Origin: Roseicyclus persicicus
GTDB lineage: Bacteria; Pseudomonadota; Alphaproteobacteria; Rhodobacterales; Rhodobacteraceae
Reading direction: 5' to 3'
NCBI RefSeq assembly: GCF_012395815.1
Contig: NZ_JAAZQQ010000005.1
Coordinates: 62,001 to 126,000 of the forward strand
Length of the DNA stretch: 64,000 nucleotides
Each line of letters opens with the position of its first letter. Positions within the stretch are counted from its first letter, which is position 1. The position numbers were made by a program, and so were the translations under genes. A model generated the notes under the pieces. That model had not been told where the DNA came from. It ran no database searches and was given only the letters and a program-made list of their open reading frames with translations. Below are positions 36,041-43,568 of the stretch, one piece after another.

Positions 36041-37735
36041 CTAGCCGCCGACCACGTCGACGGTGTTGTTGGGTTCGAGGGTGACGGTGCCCTGGGCGCG
36101 GATATGGGCCTCCACCACGTCCCAGATCGGCGGGCCCTCGGTGCCTTCGTTCACGCTGGCCCAGCCGGCGACCACGTAGTTCTGGTCGGGCTGCAGCAGC
36201 TCCCCGGTGGACAGCAGCGTCATCTCGGTGATGCGGCTGCCCTGCGGCTGGGCGATGTCGATCCGGTAGCCGAGGCCGCCGACGCGCACCATGTCGCCGC
36301 CCTGCTGGTAGTAGGCGTCGGGGTTGAAGATGTTGGCGGCCACGTCTTCCATGATCGTGTGCAGCATCTCGCCCGACATCTCGGTGCGGTAGGCGTTGGG
36401 GTAGGTCATCGCGGTGACGTTGAAGATGTCCTCGCGGGTGATGTCCTGCCCCGGCAGCACGGCGGCGCCCCAGCGGAAGCCGGGGCTGAGCGCGATCTGG
36501 GCGTCGCGCTGCGAGATCAGCGCATCGCAGATCACGTCGTCCCAGGTGCCGTTGAAGTTGCCGCGGCGGAACAGGAGCGAGCCCGCCTGCCCGATCACCT
36601 CGGACATCTCGGCGGCATAGGGCGCGCGGGTGCCGTCGACCAGCGCGGTCATGTCCGGGTCGGGCGCGATCACGTCCGAGAAGATCGGGATCAGCCGGTG
36701 GCTGAGGCCGCGCATCGCGCCATCCTGCACGTCGAGATCGACGCGGGACACGAACTTGCCGTGGCTGCCCGACGCGATCAGGAAGGTGTTGCCGACCTGC
36801 ACGGGTTCGGGCAGCGCGTCGTGGGTGTGGCCCGTGAGGATCACGTCGATGCCGGGGATGTCCCGGGCGAACTGGCGATCCACGTCGAAGCCGTTGTGGG
36901 AGAGAAGGACAACGACATCGGCGCCCGCGTCACGGGTTTCCTGCACCACCTCGGCCATGCGCTCGCGGCGGAGCCCGAAGCTCAGCTCGGGGAACATCCA
37001 GCCGGGGTTGGCGATGGGCATGTAGGGGAAGGCCTGCCCGATCACGGCGATGGCGGTGCCGTTGCGCTCGAAGATGCGGTAGGGCTCGCCCACGGGCTCG
37101 TCCCATTCCACGTCGTAGATGTTGGCGCCGAGGAAGGCGGGGTTGGCGTAGTTCTCGACCAGCTCGTTCACGCGCTCGGACCCGAGCGTGTATTCCCAGT
37201 GCGAGGTCATCGCGTCGACGCCGAGCGCATTCATCAGCTCGACCATGTCCATGCCGAGGGTGCGCAGGCTGGGCAGCGAGCCCTGCCAGGTGTCGCCGCC
37301 ATCCAGCAGCAGCGCGTGCGGCGCCTGCGCCCGGATCGCCTTGACCACGGTCGAGATGCGGTCGAGCCCGCCCATCCGGCCGTAGCCGCGGGCCATCGCG
37401 GTGAAATCGTCGTAGGTCAGCGCATAGTCCATCGCGCTGCCCTGCTCGATGCCGAAGCGCGCGCGGAACTCGGAGCCGACCAGGTGCGGCGGCTGGCCGG
37501 CATGGATGCCGACGCCGATGTTCACCTCGGGCTCGCGGAAGAAGATCGGCTGGGTCTGGGCGTGGATGTCGGTGATGTGGATCAGCGTCACGTTGCCGGG
37601 GCCGCCGGTGCCGATCAGGTCGTCCTGGCTCAGCACCTGCTGGGCGGCGAGACGCGACCAGTTGCCGAAGCCCGAGGCGCCGTAGAGCGCCGAGGTGGCC
37701 AGCGCGGCCTGCACGAAGTGGCGACGCGAGATCAT
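36041..37735 (-). CDS. soxB: SoxB, sulfate thiol esterase (5'-nucleotidase fold)
   Basis: 564 residues with a Tat-like signal (SRRHFVQA). Dimanganese site motifs of the family: HITDIHAQ, LLLDGGDTWQGS, TSHWEYTLG, LLSHNGFD and ILTGHTHD. Hydrolyses the sulfonate from SoxY-cysteine-S-sulfonate, releasing sulfate. A gap of 87 bases separates it from soxA, holding a long hairpin and an ATTC-N8-GAAT site, so soxB and genes after it may have their own promoter. Confidence 0.96.
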   Translation of the reverse strand: MISRRHFVQAALATSALYGASGFGNWSRLAAQQVLSQDDLIGTGGPGNVTLIHITDIHAQTQPIFFREPEVNIGVGIHAGQPPHLVGSEFRARFGIEQGSAMDYALTYDDFTAMARGYGRMGGLDRISTVVKAIRAQAPHALLLDGGDTWQGSLPSLRTLGMDMVELMNALGVDAMTSHWEYTLGSERVNELVENYANPAFLGANIYDVEWDEPVGEPYRIFERNGTAIAVIGQAFPYMPIANPGWMFPELSFGLRRERMAEVVQETRDAGADVVVLLSHNGFDVDRQFARDIPGIDVILTGHTHDALPEPVQVGNTFLIASGSHGKFVSRVDLDVQDGAMRGLSHRLIPIFSDVIAPDPDMTALVDGTRAPYAAEMSEVIGQAGSLLFRRGNFNGTWDDVICDALISQRDAQIALSPGFRWGAAVLPGQDITREDIFNVTAMTYPNAYRTEMSGEMLHTIMEDVAANIFNPDAYYQQGGDMVRVGGLGYRIDIAQPQGSRITEMTLLSTGELLQPDQNYVVAGWASVNEGTEGPPIWDVVEAHIRAQGTVTLEPNNTVDVVGG

Positions 37736-37753
37736 GGGATCAACCTCAGATTT

Positions 37754-37771
37754 TATTCAGGTTCTTGAATA
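37754..37771. promoter_or_regulatory. SqrR/BigR/SoxR-type operator (ATTC-N8-GAAT) before soxB
   Basis: TATTCA-GGTTCT-TGAATA is an 18-bp inverted repeat containing ATTC (37755-37758), eight bases, and GAAT (37767-37770), the site form known for persulfide-sensing ArsR-family repressors such as SqrR and BigR. It is 19 bases upstream of the soxB start codon. SoxR (42044) is the natural candidate to bind it. Confidence 0.55.
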
Positions 37772-37784
37772 TTTCACCATGCAG

Positions 37785-37810
37785 CCCGCCCCGGAGGTCT
37801 CCGGGGCGGG
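37785..37810. other. Long hairpin between soxA and soxB
   Basis: Perfect 12-bp arms CCCGCCCCGGAG / CTCCGGGGCGGG around a 2-base centre, 12 bases after the soxA stop. On the minus strand it is followed by CTGCATGG, with no T-run. Together with the operator at 37754 it marks a break inside the sox operon. Confidence 0.5.
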
Positions 37811-37822
37811 GTGCGATGGCGG

Positions 37823-38689
37823 TCAGTTGCGGACGGCCGGACCTTCGACCGACAGGCCGTTGCCGCGCGAGGCGACGTAGAGCTCGAGCGCCACGAACTC
37901 GGGGCTGCCGATCGCGTAGGGCTCGCCGCGGGTGTCACGGATGCAGCCGCGGAAGCGGTTGTGCACCGAGACGATGTTGGCGTTCTTGAGCCGGTAGGTC
38001 GGGAAGCCGTTGACCTGGCCCTGGCTGAGGTGATCGGCCCGGATCAGGTTGCCGTAGTTGCGCTCGTGGCAATGGGCGCAGCTCAGCTCCATCTGGCCGT
38101 AGGCGGTGTAGTAGATCTCCTCGCCCAGGGCCCAGGTTTCGGCGGCCGGCCCGTCGATGGCAACGTTGATCGTCTGGCCGCGGCCGACCGAGGCGATCAG
38201 GGCGGCCATGTTGCGCATCTCCTGGCTGTCGTAGCCGTAGGGTTCGGCCACGCCCATCCGCTCGGTCTGGCATTCGAGGATCTGCATCTCGACGGTCTGG
38301 ACGGTACCGTGCTCCTCGTCCCACTGGGGATAGGTGGCGCGGACGGTCGAGAGCGTCTCGGGCGTCTCGTGGCAGGTGGCGCAGCTGTTGCCCTCGGTGC
38401 CCATCGCCGTGTTGAAGGCCTCGAGCCCCTGCTCGACGTAGAGCATCCCGGGGTTGTCGAAGTCGTCGGCCTCCATCGCCCGGGTCTCGTCGGTGCGGAA
38501 CACCCAACCCGAGTAGATGGTGCTGAACACGCCTTCGAGGAACGGCGGCGGTGCGGTTTCGGTGACGATCTCGATCTCGCCGTTGATGACGAGGCTGTCC
38601 CCGGTGCGGATGTCGGCGAGGCCGACCCCGGCGGCCGCGACGGCGACAACCGCCGCCGAGACACCGCCGAGAAGCGTTTTTCTTGTCAT
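37823..38689 (-). CDS. soxA: SoxA, dihaem cytochrome subunit of SoxAX
   Basis: 288 residues with a signal peptide. Two CxxCH sites (C103-C106-H107 and C204-C207-H208), plus C140 in ECQTERM and C249 in FRGCIRD, the cysteines that serve as distal haem ligands; the last is the reactive persulfide ligand of the active site. This is the full dihaem form of SoxA. With SoxX it joins thiosulfate to the SoxY cysteine. Confidence 0.95.
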   Translation of the reverse strand: MTRKTLLGGVSAAVVAVAAAGVGLADIRTGDSLVINGEIEIVTETAPPPFLEGVFSTIYSGWVFRTDETRAMEADDFDNPGMLYVEQGLEAFNTAMGTEGNSCATCHETPETLSTVRATYPQWDEEHGTVQTVEMQILECQTERMGVAEPYGYDSQEMRNMAALIASVGRGQTINVAIDGPAAETWALGEEIYYTAYGQMELSCAHCHERNYGNLIRADHLSQGQVNGFPTYRLKNANIVSVHNRFRGCIRDTRGEPYAIGSPEFVALELYVASRGNGLSVEGPAVRN

Positions 38690-38731
38690 GGCCGTGTAGT
38701 CCTCCCTTGCGACGGCTTGGTCGATGCCCGG

Positions 38732-39061
38732 TCAGGCGACGGCGATGTCCGCCGTGTCCGTGTAGACCGAGCCGTCATCGTCGTACCAGGTGAACTGGAA
38801 CGTGCCGGATTCGTTCACCGTGGCGTCGAACTGGAAATACGGGTTCGTCGAGACCGCCGGGTCGATGGTGATGTCGATGACCATCTCGCCGTTGAACTCG
38901 CAGGTGAAGCGGTTGATGATCTGGCGCGGGATCAGGTTGCCGTCGCTGCCGCGGCGCTGGCCCGACTCCATCGGATGGCTGATCAGCGTGCGGACCGACA
39001 CCGCCTCGCCGGCCGTTGCGTCGCGGGGCACGCGGACGCGGGGGGTAACATTCTCTGCCAT
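38732..39061 (-). CDS. soxZ: SoxZ, sulfur-carrier complex subunit
   Basis: 109 residues, no signal peptide (exported with SoxY). The immunoglobulin-like SoxZ fold starts PRVRVPRDATAGEAVSVRTLISHPMESG and includes RQIINRFTCEFNGE and TFQFTWYDDDGSVY, all typical. Partner of SoxY. Confidence 0.95.
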   Translation of the reverse strand: MAENVTPRVRVPRDATAGEAVSVRTLISHPMESGQRRGSDGNLIPRQIINRFTCEFNGEMVIDITIDPAVSTNPYFQFDATVNESGTFQFTWYDDDGSVYTDTADIAVA

Positions 39062-39086
39062 TTTTCCTCTCCTTGTCCTGTGGTGC

Positions 39087-39509
39087 TCAGCCGCCGCAGC
39101 CGCCGATGGTCACGCGCACGTTCTGGCGCGCCTGCTTGAAGGTGCCGTCGGGCATGCGCGCGATGGCGACCACTTCCTGCTCGCCGGCGAGCCGGATGCG
39201 GGTCGAGGCCATCTGCGAGCCGGCCAGCGGGCCGAAGTTGAAGGTGCACACGTCCGCCTGCGGGTTGCCGGCGGCCAGCAGCATGATCGCGGCCGCGCCG
39301 GGGGCGCTTACCTCGATCGGAACCGTGTTGCCGTTCTCGGCGATCTCGGGCGCTATGAGGGTGATGCCCTCGCCGCCCATGTCGGCGCCGCCGGTGAAGG
39401 CCGCGATGGCCTCCTCGAGCTGCGCGGCCGAGGCGATGTGCGGCAGCCCGAAGAAGGCTGCGGCCACAGCCAGCCCGGTGCCGACGAATTGCCTGCGTGT
39501 CTGGGTCAT
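39087..39509 (-). CDS. soxY: SoxY, sulfur-carrier protein
   Basis: 140 residues with a Tat-type signal (TQTRRQFVGTG). The C-terminal swinging arm VTIGGCGG ends in the family GGCGG motif; its cysteine (C138) carries the sulfur intermediates through the Sox cycle. Followed by soxZ with a gap of 25 bases. Confidence 0.96.
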   Translation of the reverse strand: MTQTRRQFVGTGLAVAAAFFGLPHIASAAQLEEAIAAFTGGADMGGEGITLIAPEIAENGNTVPIEVSAPGAAAIMLLAAGNPQADVCTFNFGPLAGSQMASTRIRLAGEQEVVAIARMPDGTFKQARQNVRVTIGGCGG

Positions 39510-39549
39510 GAAATCTGTCTCCTTGGTCTCGGTTGCGGAGGCGTTCCGG

Positions 39550-40029
39550 TCAGTAGTCGGTCAGCGTCATCAGGAAGGCGACCACATCCTCGATGTCCTG
39601 CGCGGCCAGCATCGGCTGCAGATCGGCGGGCGCGGGGCGGGTGGTGAACCCGTCGCCGGGACGCACGAAGCCGGACACCTTGTAGAAGGCCGGCATGATC
39701 GAGTCGGGGAACACCGTGTCGGCGTTCACCAGCAGGCCCCGCAGCGCCGCCTCGTCCCAGCGCGTGGCGACCCCGTCGAGCGACGGCCCGACCTCGCCGT
39801 GCCACGGCTCGTGATCGAGCGCGGTGACCTGGTGGCAGGCGAGGCAATTGCCCTGACCGCGATCGACCATGATCGCCTGGCCGCGGGCGGGATCCCCCGG
39901 GACGCCGGTCAGGCTTTCGGTGACTTCGCCGTACTCGGTCATCACCACGTCGCCGGGGGCGATGACATCGGCTTGAAGACTGGTTGCGGCCAGACCAATG
40001 GTGGCCGCCAGCAGCATCTGGCGCTTCAC
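39550..40029 (-). CDS. soxX: SoxX, monohaem cytochrome subunit of SoxAX
   Basis: 159 residues with a signal peptide. Haem site C62-C65-H66 (GNCLACHQ) and Met ligand M112 in SIMPAFYK. GEVGPSLDGVATRW is the family stretch after the haem. First gene of soxXYZABCDEF; the 113-base upstream gap contains a candidate SoxR site at 40111-40128. Confidence 0.95.
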   Translation of the reverse strand: MKRQMLLAATIGLAATSLQADVIAPGDVVMTEYGEVTESLTGVPGDPARGQAIMVDRGQGNCLACHQVTALDHEPWHGEVGPSLDGVATRWDEAALRGLLVNADTVFPDSIMPAFYKVSGFVRPGDGFTTRPAPADLQPMLAAQDIEDVVAFLMTLTDY

Positions 40030-40110
40030 TTCGATTTTCCTCCCTTTGGCCGAGTCAGTGGCCTATGGTATACCGTAGCCACGTTCACCCTGCGATTGCA
40101 ACAACACATT

Positions 40111-40128
40111 TGATTTTTTGCATGTGAA
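40111..40128 (-). promoter_or_regulatory. Candidate SoxR operator in the soxW-soxX gap
   Basis: On the minus strand the site reads TTCACATGCAAAAAATCA. It matches 16 of 18 bases of the element in the soxV-soxS gap (41523-41540), in an otherwise GC-rich setting. CACAT (40106-40110) and ATGTG (40122-40126 region) also flank it as an inverted pair. SoxR of Paracoccus and Pseudaminobacter acts at exactly these two gaps. Confidence 0.6.
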
Positions 40129-40142
40129 CCCTGTCGCGCGGC

Positions 40143-40724
40143 TCAGTCGGTCGCCCCCGCCGCGGACTGCTCGGCGAACATACGGGCATGATATCGCTGG
40201 AAATCCTCGTCGCCCTGGTAGCCGTGCTCCAGCACCCAGTTCAGCATGTTGAAGGTGGTCCAGCCGCCGAACGCGCCCGGCATCGTGACCACGGCGGCCT
40301 GCGGGCCGGTCACGCCCTCGGGCACCTCCTCGGGGAAGAAGTAGATCGTGGGCGTGAACAGCAGGCCCCAGCGGCGGGTCAGCTCGCGCTCCTCCATCAC
40401 CTCGCCGTCGAAGTCGGTGACCTCGGTCGAGCCGTGCATGTTGATGCGGACGAAGAAGAAATCCTCCTCCAGCATCTGCAGGATGTCGGGGCGCACCCAG
40501 ACCTCCTCGTGCATCCGCGAGCAGTAGATGCAGCCGCGCTGTTCCACGATCACGGCGAAGCGCTGGCCGTTCGCGGTCGCCTCGGCCAGATCCTCGCGCA
40601 GGTCGCGGAAGGTGTCGTGCAGCCAGGGCGCGACGTGCAGCCCGTCGTCGCCGAGCTCGGCCTGCGCCGCCCCGGCCAGCGCCAGCGTGGCGCCCACGAT
40701 CATCCCGGTCAGTCTTGCGAACAT
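40143..40724 (-). CDS. soxW: SoxW, periplasmic thioredoxin-like protein
   Basis: 193 residues with a signal peptide. The thioredoxin active site is CIYC in EQRGCIYCSRMHEEVW. It takes electrons from SoxV and keeps SoxY or other Sox proteins reduced. Downstream of soxV by 40 bases. Confidence 0.93.
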   Translation of the reverse strand: MFARLTGMIVGATLALAGAAQAELGDDGLHVAPWLHDTFRDLREDLAEATANGQRFAVIVEQRGCIYCSRMHEEVWVRPDILQMLEEDFFFVRINMHGSTEVTDFDGEVMEERELTRRWGLLFTPTIYFFPEEVPEGVTGPQAAVVTMPGAFGGWTTFNMLNWVLEHGYQGDEDFQRYHARMFAEQSAAGATD

Positions 40725-40764
40725 GGCTTGGGGCCTCCTCTCCCCGTGTCTGGTCCGGCGGTCC

Positions 40765-41505
40765 CTACCCGATCGTCTGGAACACCGCGAAATTGTCGAT
40801 CATCCACTGCCCGATGTAGAGCAGCGCGTTGGTGGCGATCAGCACGCCGAACACGACGAGCGCGCCGCCCATCACCTTTTCCACCGTGCCGAGGTGGCGG
40901 CGGAACCGGCGCATCAGCGTCATGAACGGCCCGACGAAGCCCGCCGCCAGCACGAAGGGCAGCGTCATGCCGATGCCGTAGGCGAACAGCAGCTGCATCC
41001 CCTGCCCCGCCGTGTCGGTGGTGCCCGCCATGAACAGGATCGCCGCCAGCACCGGGCCGACGCAGGGCGTCCAGCCGAAGGCGAAGGCGAGCCCGATCAG
41101 GTAGGCGCCCCCGAGCCCGAGGTTCGCCGTGTCGCCGGGTTCGGCCCGGAGCGACCGGTTCAGCAACCCTATGCGGATGATTCCGAGGAAATGCAGGCCC
41201 ATGGTGATGATCAGCGCCGCCGCGACCCAGCGCAGCACGTCCATCCATTCCCGCAGCGCCTGCCCGAACATCGAGGCCGAGGCGCCGAGGCCCACGAACA
41301 CCGTCAGCACGCCGGCCGCGAAGAAGCCCGCGCCGACCACGGCGCGCACCCGTGTCGCCCGGGTGACAGTGCCGCCCTGTGCTACCTCGGCGGCACTCAT
41401 GCCCCCGAGATAACTGAGGTAGAAGGGCACCATCGGCAGGATGCACGGCGACAGGAACGACAGAAGACCCGCAAGGAAGGCACCCGTCAGCGAGATATCG
41501 AACAT
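40765..41505 (-). CDS. soxV: SoxV, CcdA-family membrane thiol transporter
   Basis: 246 residues, six membrane helices. The redox cysteines of the CcdA/DsbD family are in LSPCILPMVPFYLSYLGG and FGWTPCVGPVLA. Moves electrons from cytoplasmic thioredoxin to SoxW in the periplasm. Divergent from soxS across a 63-base gap. Confidence 0.94.
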   Translation of the reverse strand: MFDISLTGAFLAGLLSFLSPCILPMVPFYLSYLGGMSAAEVAQGGTVTRATRVRAVVGAGFFAAGVLTVFVGLGASASMFGQALREWMDVLRWVAAALIITMGLHFLGIIRIGLLNRSLRAEPGDTANLGLGGAYLIGLAFAFGWTPCVGPVLAAILFMAGTTDTAGQGMQLLFAYGIGMTLPFVLAAGFVGPFMTLMRRFRRHLGTVEKVMGGALVVFGVLIATNALLYIGQWMIDNFAVFQTIG

Positions 41506-41522
41506 TTTCGGCCTGCGTGGAC

Positions 41523-41540
41523 TTCACATTCAAAAATTCA
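41523..41540 (+). promoter_or_regulatory. Candidate SoxR operator in the soxV-soxS divergent gap
   Basis: TTCACATTCAAAAATTCA, 16 of 18 identical to the soxW-soxX element. It overlaps the spacer of a possible soxS promoter (TGGACT at 41518-41523, TATTAT at 41541-41546, spacing 17), so a bound repressor would block it. Confidence 0.6.
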
Positions 41541-41568
41541 TATTATTTGTGCCGTGAGAGGATCGTCA

Positions 41569-41982
41569 ATGTTGCATCTTCAACATCTCCGTGTCGCGCT
41601 CGGGCCGCTCCTGGCGGTCGCCGGCCTTGTTTTGCTGAGCCTCCTGCCCCGCCCCGCCGCCGCGACCGACTGGACGCTGGTGATGGTCGAGCAGCACGGC
41701 TGCAGCTACTGCGCCCGCTGGGACGCCGAGGTGGCCCCCGAATACCCGATCACCCCCGAGGGCCGATTCGCGCCCCTGCGCCGCGTGAACCTGCGCGACC
41801 TGCCCGACGACCTCAGCTTTGCCGGCCGCCCGGTCTACACGCCGACCTTCGTGCTGATGGCCGACGGGGTCGAGGTGGGACGGATCGAGGGTTACCCGGG
41901 CGAGGATTTCTTCTGGGGGCTGCTCGGGCGGCTCCTGAGCCGGGGCGATGCGGCCTGGGCGACACAGGGGACCGGGGGATGA
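41569..41982 (+). CDS. soxS: SoxS, periplasmic thioredoxin-like protein
   Basis: 137 residues from the ATG at 41569, with GAGAGGA upstream. Signal peptide (hydrophobic residues 8-27), then LVMVEQHGCSYCARWDAEV with the CSYC redox site. SoxS of Paracoccus reductively reactivates SoxY. Its stop overlaps the start of a 22-codon open frame that leads to soxR. Confidence 0.92.
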   Translation: MLHLQHLRVALGPLLAVAGLVLLSLLPRPAAATDWTLVMVEQHGCSYCARWDAEVAPEYPITPEGRFAPLRRVNLRDLPDDLSFAGRPVYTPTFVLMADGVEVGRIEGYPGEDFFWGLLGRLLSRGDAAWATQGTGG

Positions 41983-42047
41983 GCACGCGGGGGCTTGATT
42001 TGCTGCGCTGCAGCACCATCCTTGGGGCACAGAGGAGCCAGGGATGA
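41979..42047 (+). CDS. Possible 22-residue peptide linking soxS and soxR
   Basis: The frame begins with an ATG overlapping the soxS stop (ATGA) and ends with a TGA overlapping the soxR ATG (ATGA), so it bridges the two genes exactly. The peptide is MSTRGLDLLRCSTILGAQRS plus two residues. It could be chance in a short gap, or a coupling peptide that links soxR translation to soxS. There is no homology that I recognise. Confidence 0.25.
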   Translation: MSTRGLDLLRCSTILGAQRSQG

Positions 42048-42433
42048 CCCTTCACCGCGACATGTCCACGCTCGACCCCGAGGACGAGGCCGCCGACATC
42101 GCGTCGATCCTGCCGCGGATCGACGAGCCGATGGACGACGCCACCTGGAAGCGCATCCGCGACAACGCCCAGACCGCCTCGGACTTCCTCAAGGCGATCA
42201 GCCACGAGGGGCGGCTGATGATCCTGTGCTCGCTGGCCAACGGCGAGAAGTCGGTGACCGAACTGGAAACCATGCTCGCCTCGCGGCAGGCGGCCGTGTC
42301 GCAGCAGCTGTCGCGGCTCCGGCTCGAGGGGCTGGTGACCGCGCGGCGCGATGGCAAGCAGATCTATTACAGTTTGACAGACGACCGGGCCCGCCTGATC
42401 ATCGAGCGGGTTTACGAGTTGTTCTGCACCTGA
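42044..42433 (+). CDS. soxR: SoxR, ArsR-family repressor of sox genes
   Basis: 129 residues with a winged helix (LEGLVTARRDGKQIYYSLTD) of the ArsR/BigR/SqrR group. Cysteines C62 (MILCSLANGEK) and C128 (ELFCT at the C-terminus) match the conserved pair that senses persulfide or sulfane sulfur. Probably represses the soxV/soxS and soxX promoters until thiosulfate is present. GAGGAGCCAGGG precedes the ATG. Confidence 0.94.
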   Translation: MTLHRDMSTLDPEDEAADIASILPRIDEPMDDATWKRIRDNAQTASDFLKAISHEGRLMILCSLANGEKSVTELETMLASRQAAVSQQLSRLRLEGLVTARRDGKQIYYSLTDDRARLIIERVYELFCT

Positions 42434-42446
42434 CCCCTCCGCCGCA

Positions 42447-42466
42447 GCGCCGGCCGGGTCCGGCGC
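42447..42466. other. Hairpin between soxR and soxT
   Basis: Arms GCGCCGG/CCGGCGC around six bases, just upstream of the AAGGGAGGGAACA ribosome site of soxT. It could restrain soxT translation or mark mRNA processing. Confidence 0.4.
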
Positions 42467-42479
42467 CAAGGGAGGGAAC

Positions 42480-43541
42480 ATGCTCGACTTCCTGGGAGAG
42501 GCGTGGACGATCACGCTGATCGGCCTTGGCGGCGGCCTCGTGCTGGGCCTGGCCGCGCGGCTGGGCCGGTTCTGCACGCTCGGCATGATCGAGGACGTGC
42601 ACTACGGCCATGACCGGTCGCGGCTGTGGATGTGGGCGGTCGCGCTCGGCACCGCGATGGCCGTGGCCTTCGGGGCCGAGGCGGCGGGGCTGATCCGGCT
42701 GCACGACGCGATCTACCTGCACAACGGCTTCACGCTGGCCGGCGCCGCGGTCGGCGGGCTGATGTTCGGCTACGGCATGGCGCAGGCGGGCAACTGCGGC
42801 TACGGGATGCTGGCGCGGCTGGGCGGCGGCGACCTGCGCGCGATGGTGATCGCGCTGGTGATGGGGGTGGCGGCCTATGTCACGCTGTCGGGGCCGCTGG
42901 CGGCGCTGCGCGCGCGGCTGTTCCCGTTCGAGCCGCACCCCGAGGCGCCGCAGGGCTGGGCGCACATGCTGGGCGACGCGACCGGCCTGCCCGCCTGGGC
43001 CATCGGCGGCGCGCTGGGCGTCGCGCTGATCCTGGGCGCGGGGGCCGCGCTGGTCCGCGCCCGGCGCTGGAAGGAACTGGTCTGGGCCACGGCGGCGGGC
43101 GGCGCGATCGCCTCGGGCTTTCTCGGCACCTCCTGGGTCGCCAACACCGGCTTCGAGCCCTGGCTGGTGCAGTCGCACACCTTCACCGCGCCGGTGGGCG
43201 ACTCGATCCGATACGCCATGTTCTCGTCGGGGCTGGAGCCCGACTTCGCCATCGGCTCGGTGCTCGGCGTGCTGATCGGCGCCTTCGCCGGCAGCCTGAT
43301 CCGCGACGGTTTCCGCTGGGAGGCCTGCGACGACCCGCGGGAACTCAAGCGCCAGATGGGCGGCGCGGTGCTGATGGGCTTCGGCGCGGTGATCGCGGCG
43401 GGCTGCTCGGTGGGCCAGGGCCTGTCGGCGCTGTCGCTGCTGTCCTTCCACGCCCCGGTGGTGGCGGGCGCGATCTGGATCGGGGCCTGGGTCGGGCTCC
43501 GCCAGCTGATCCTGGGGCTGGGCCTGGCGCGCACGGCCTGA
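42480..43541 (+). CDS. soxT: SoxT, YeeE/YedE family membrane protein
   Basis: 353 residues, about nine or ten helices. Conserved cysteines in LGRFCTLGMIED, AGNCGYGML and AAGCSVGQGLSAL. This family imports thiosulfate; a soxR-linked copy is thought in some bacteria to signal thiosulfate to SoxR rather than act as the main importer. The second copy at 28722 is distant in sequence, so the pair may divide transport and signalling. Confidence 0.85.
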   Translation: MLDFLGEAWTITLIGLGGGLVLGLAARLGRFCTLGMIEDVHYGHDRSRLWMWAVALGTAMAVAFGAEAAGLIRLHDAIYLHNGFTLAGAAVGGLMFGYGMAQAGNCGYGMLARLGGGDLRAMVIALVMGVAAYVTLSGPLAALRARLFPFEPHPEAPQGWAHMLGDATGLPAWAIGGALGVALILGAGAALVRARRWKELVWATAAGGAIASGFLGTSWVANTGFEPWLVQSHTFTAPVGDSIRYAMFSSGLEPDFAIGSVLGVLIGAFAGSLIRDGFRWEACDDPRELKRQMGGAVLMGFGAVIAAGCSVGQGLSALSLLSFHAPVVAGAIWIGAWVGLRQLILGLGLARTA

Positions 43542-43568
43542 CCCGCCGCGAGAGGCGAAGGAGTGCCG

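Noticed and set aside
34691-37768. A 1025-codon open frame on the plus strand opposite soxC and soxB
   Set aside because: It is a mirror frame of high-GC genes: composition is dominated by His, Arg, Gly, Val and Asp, has no recognisable domain, and the minus strand carries clear SoxB and SoxC.
41999-42016. Near-palindrome TGCTGCGCTGCAGCA upstream of soxR
   Set aside because: It is imperfect, lies within the short soxS-soxR gap and has no partner elsewhere in the sox promoters.
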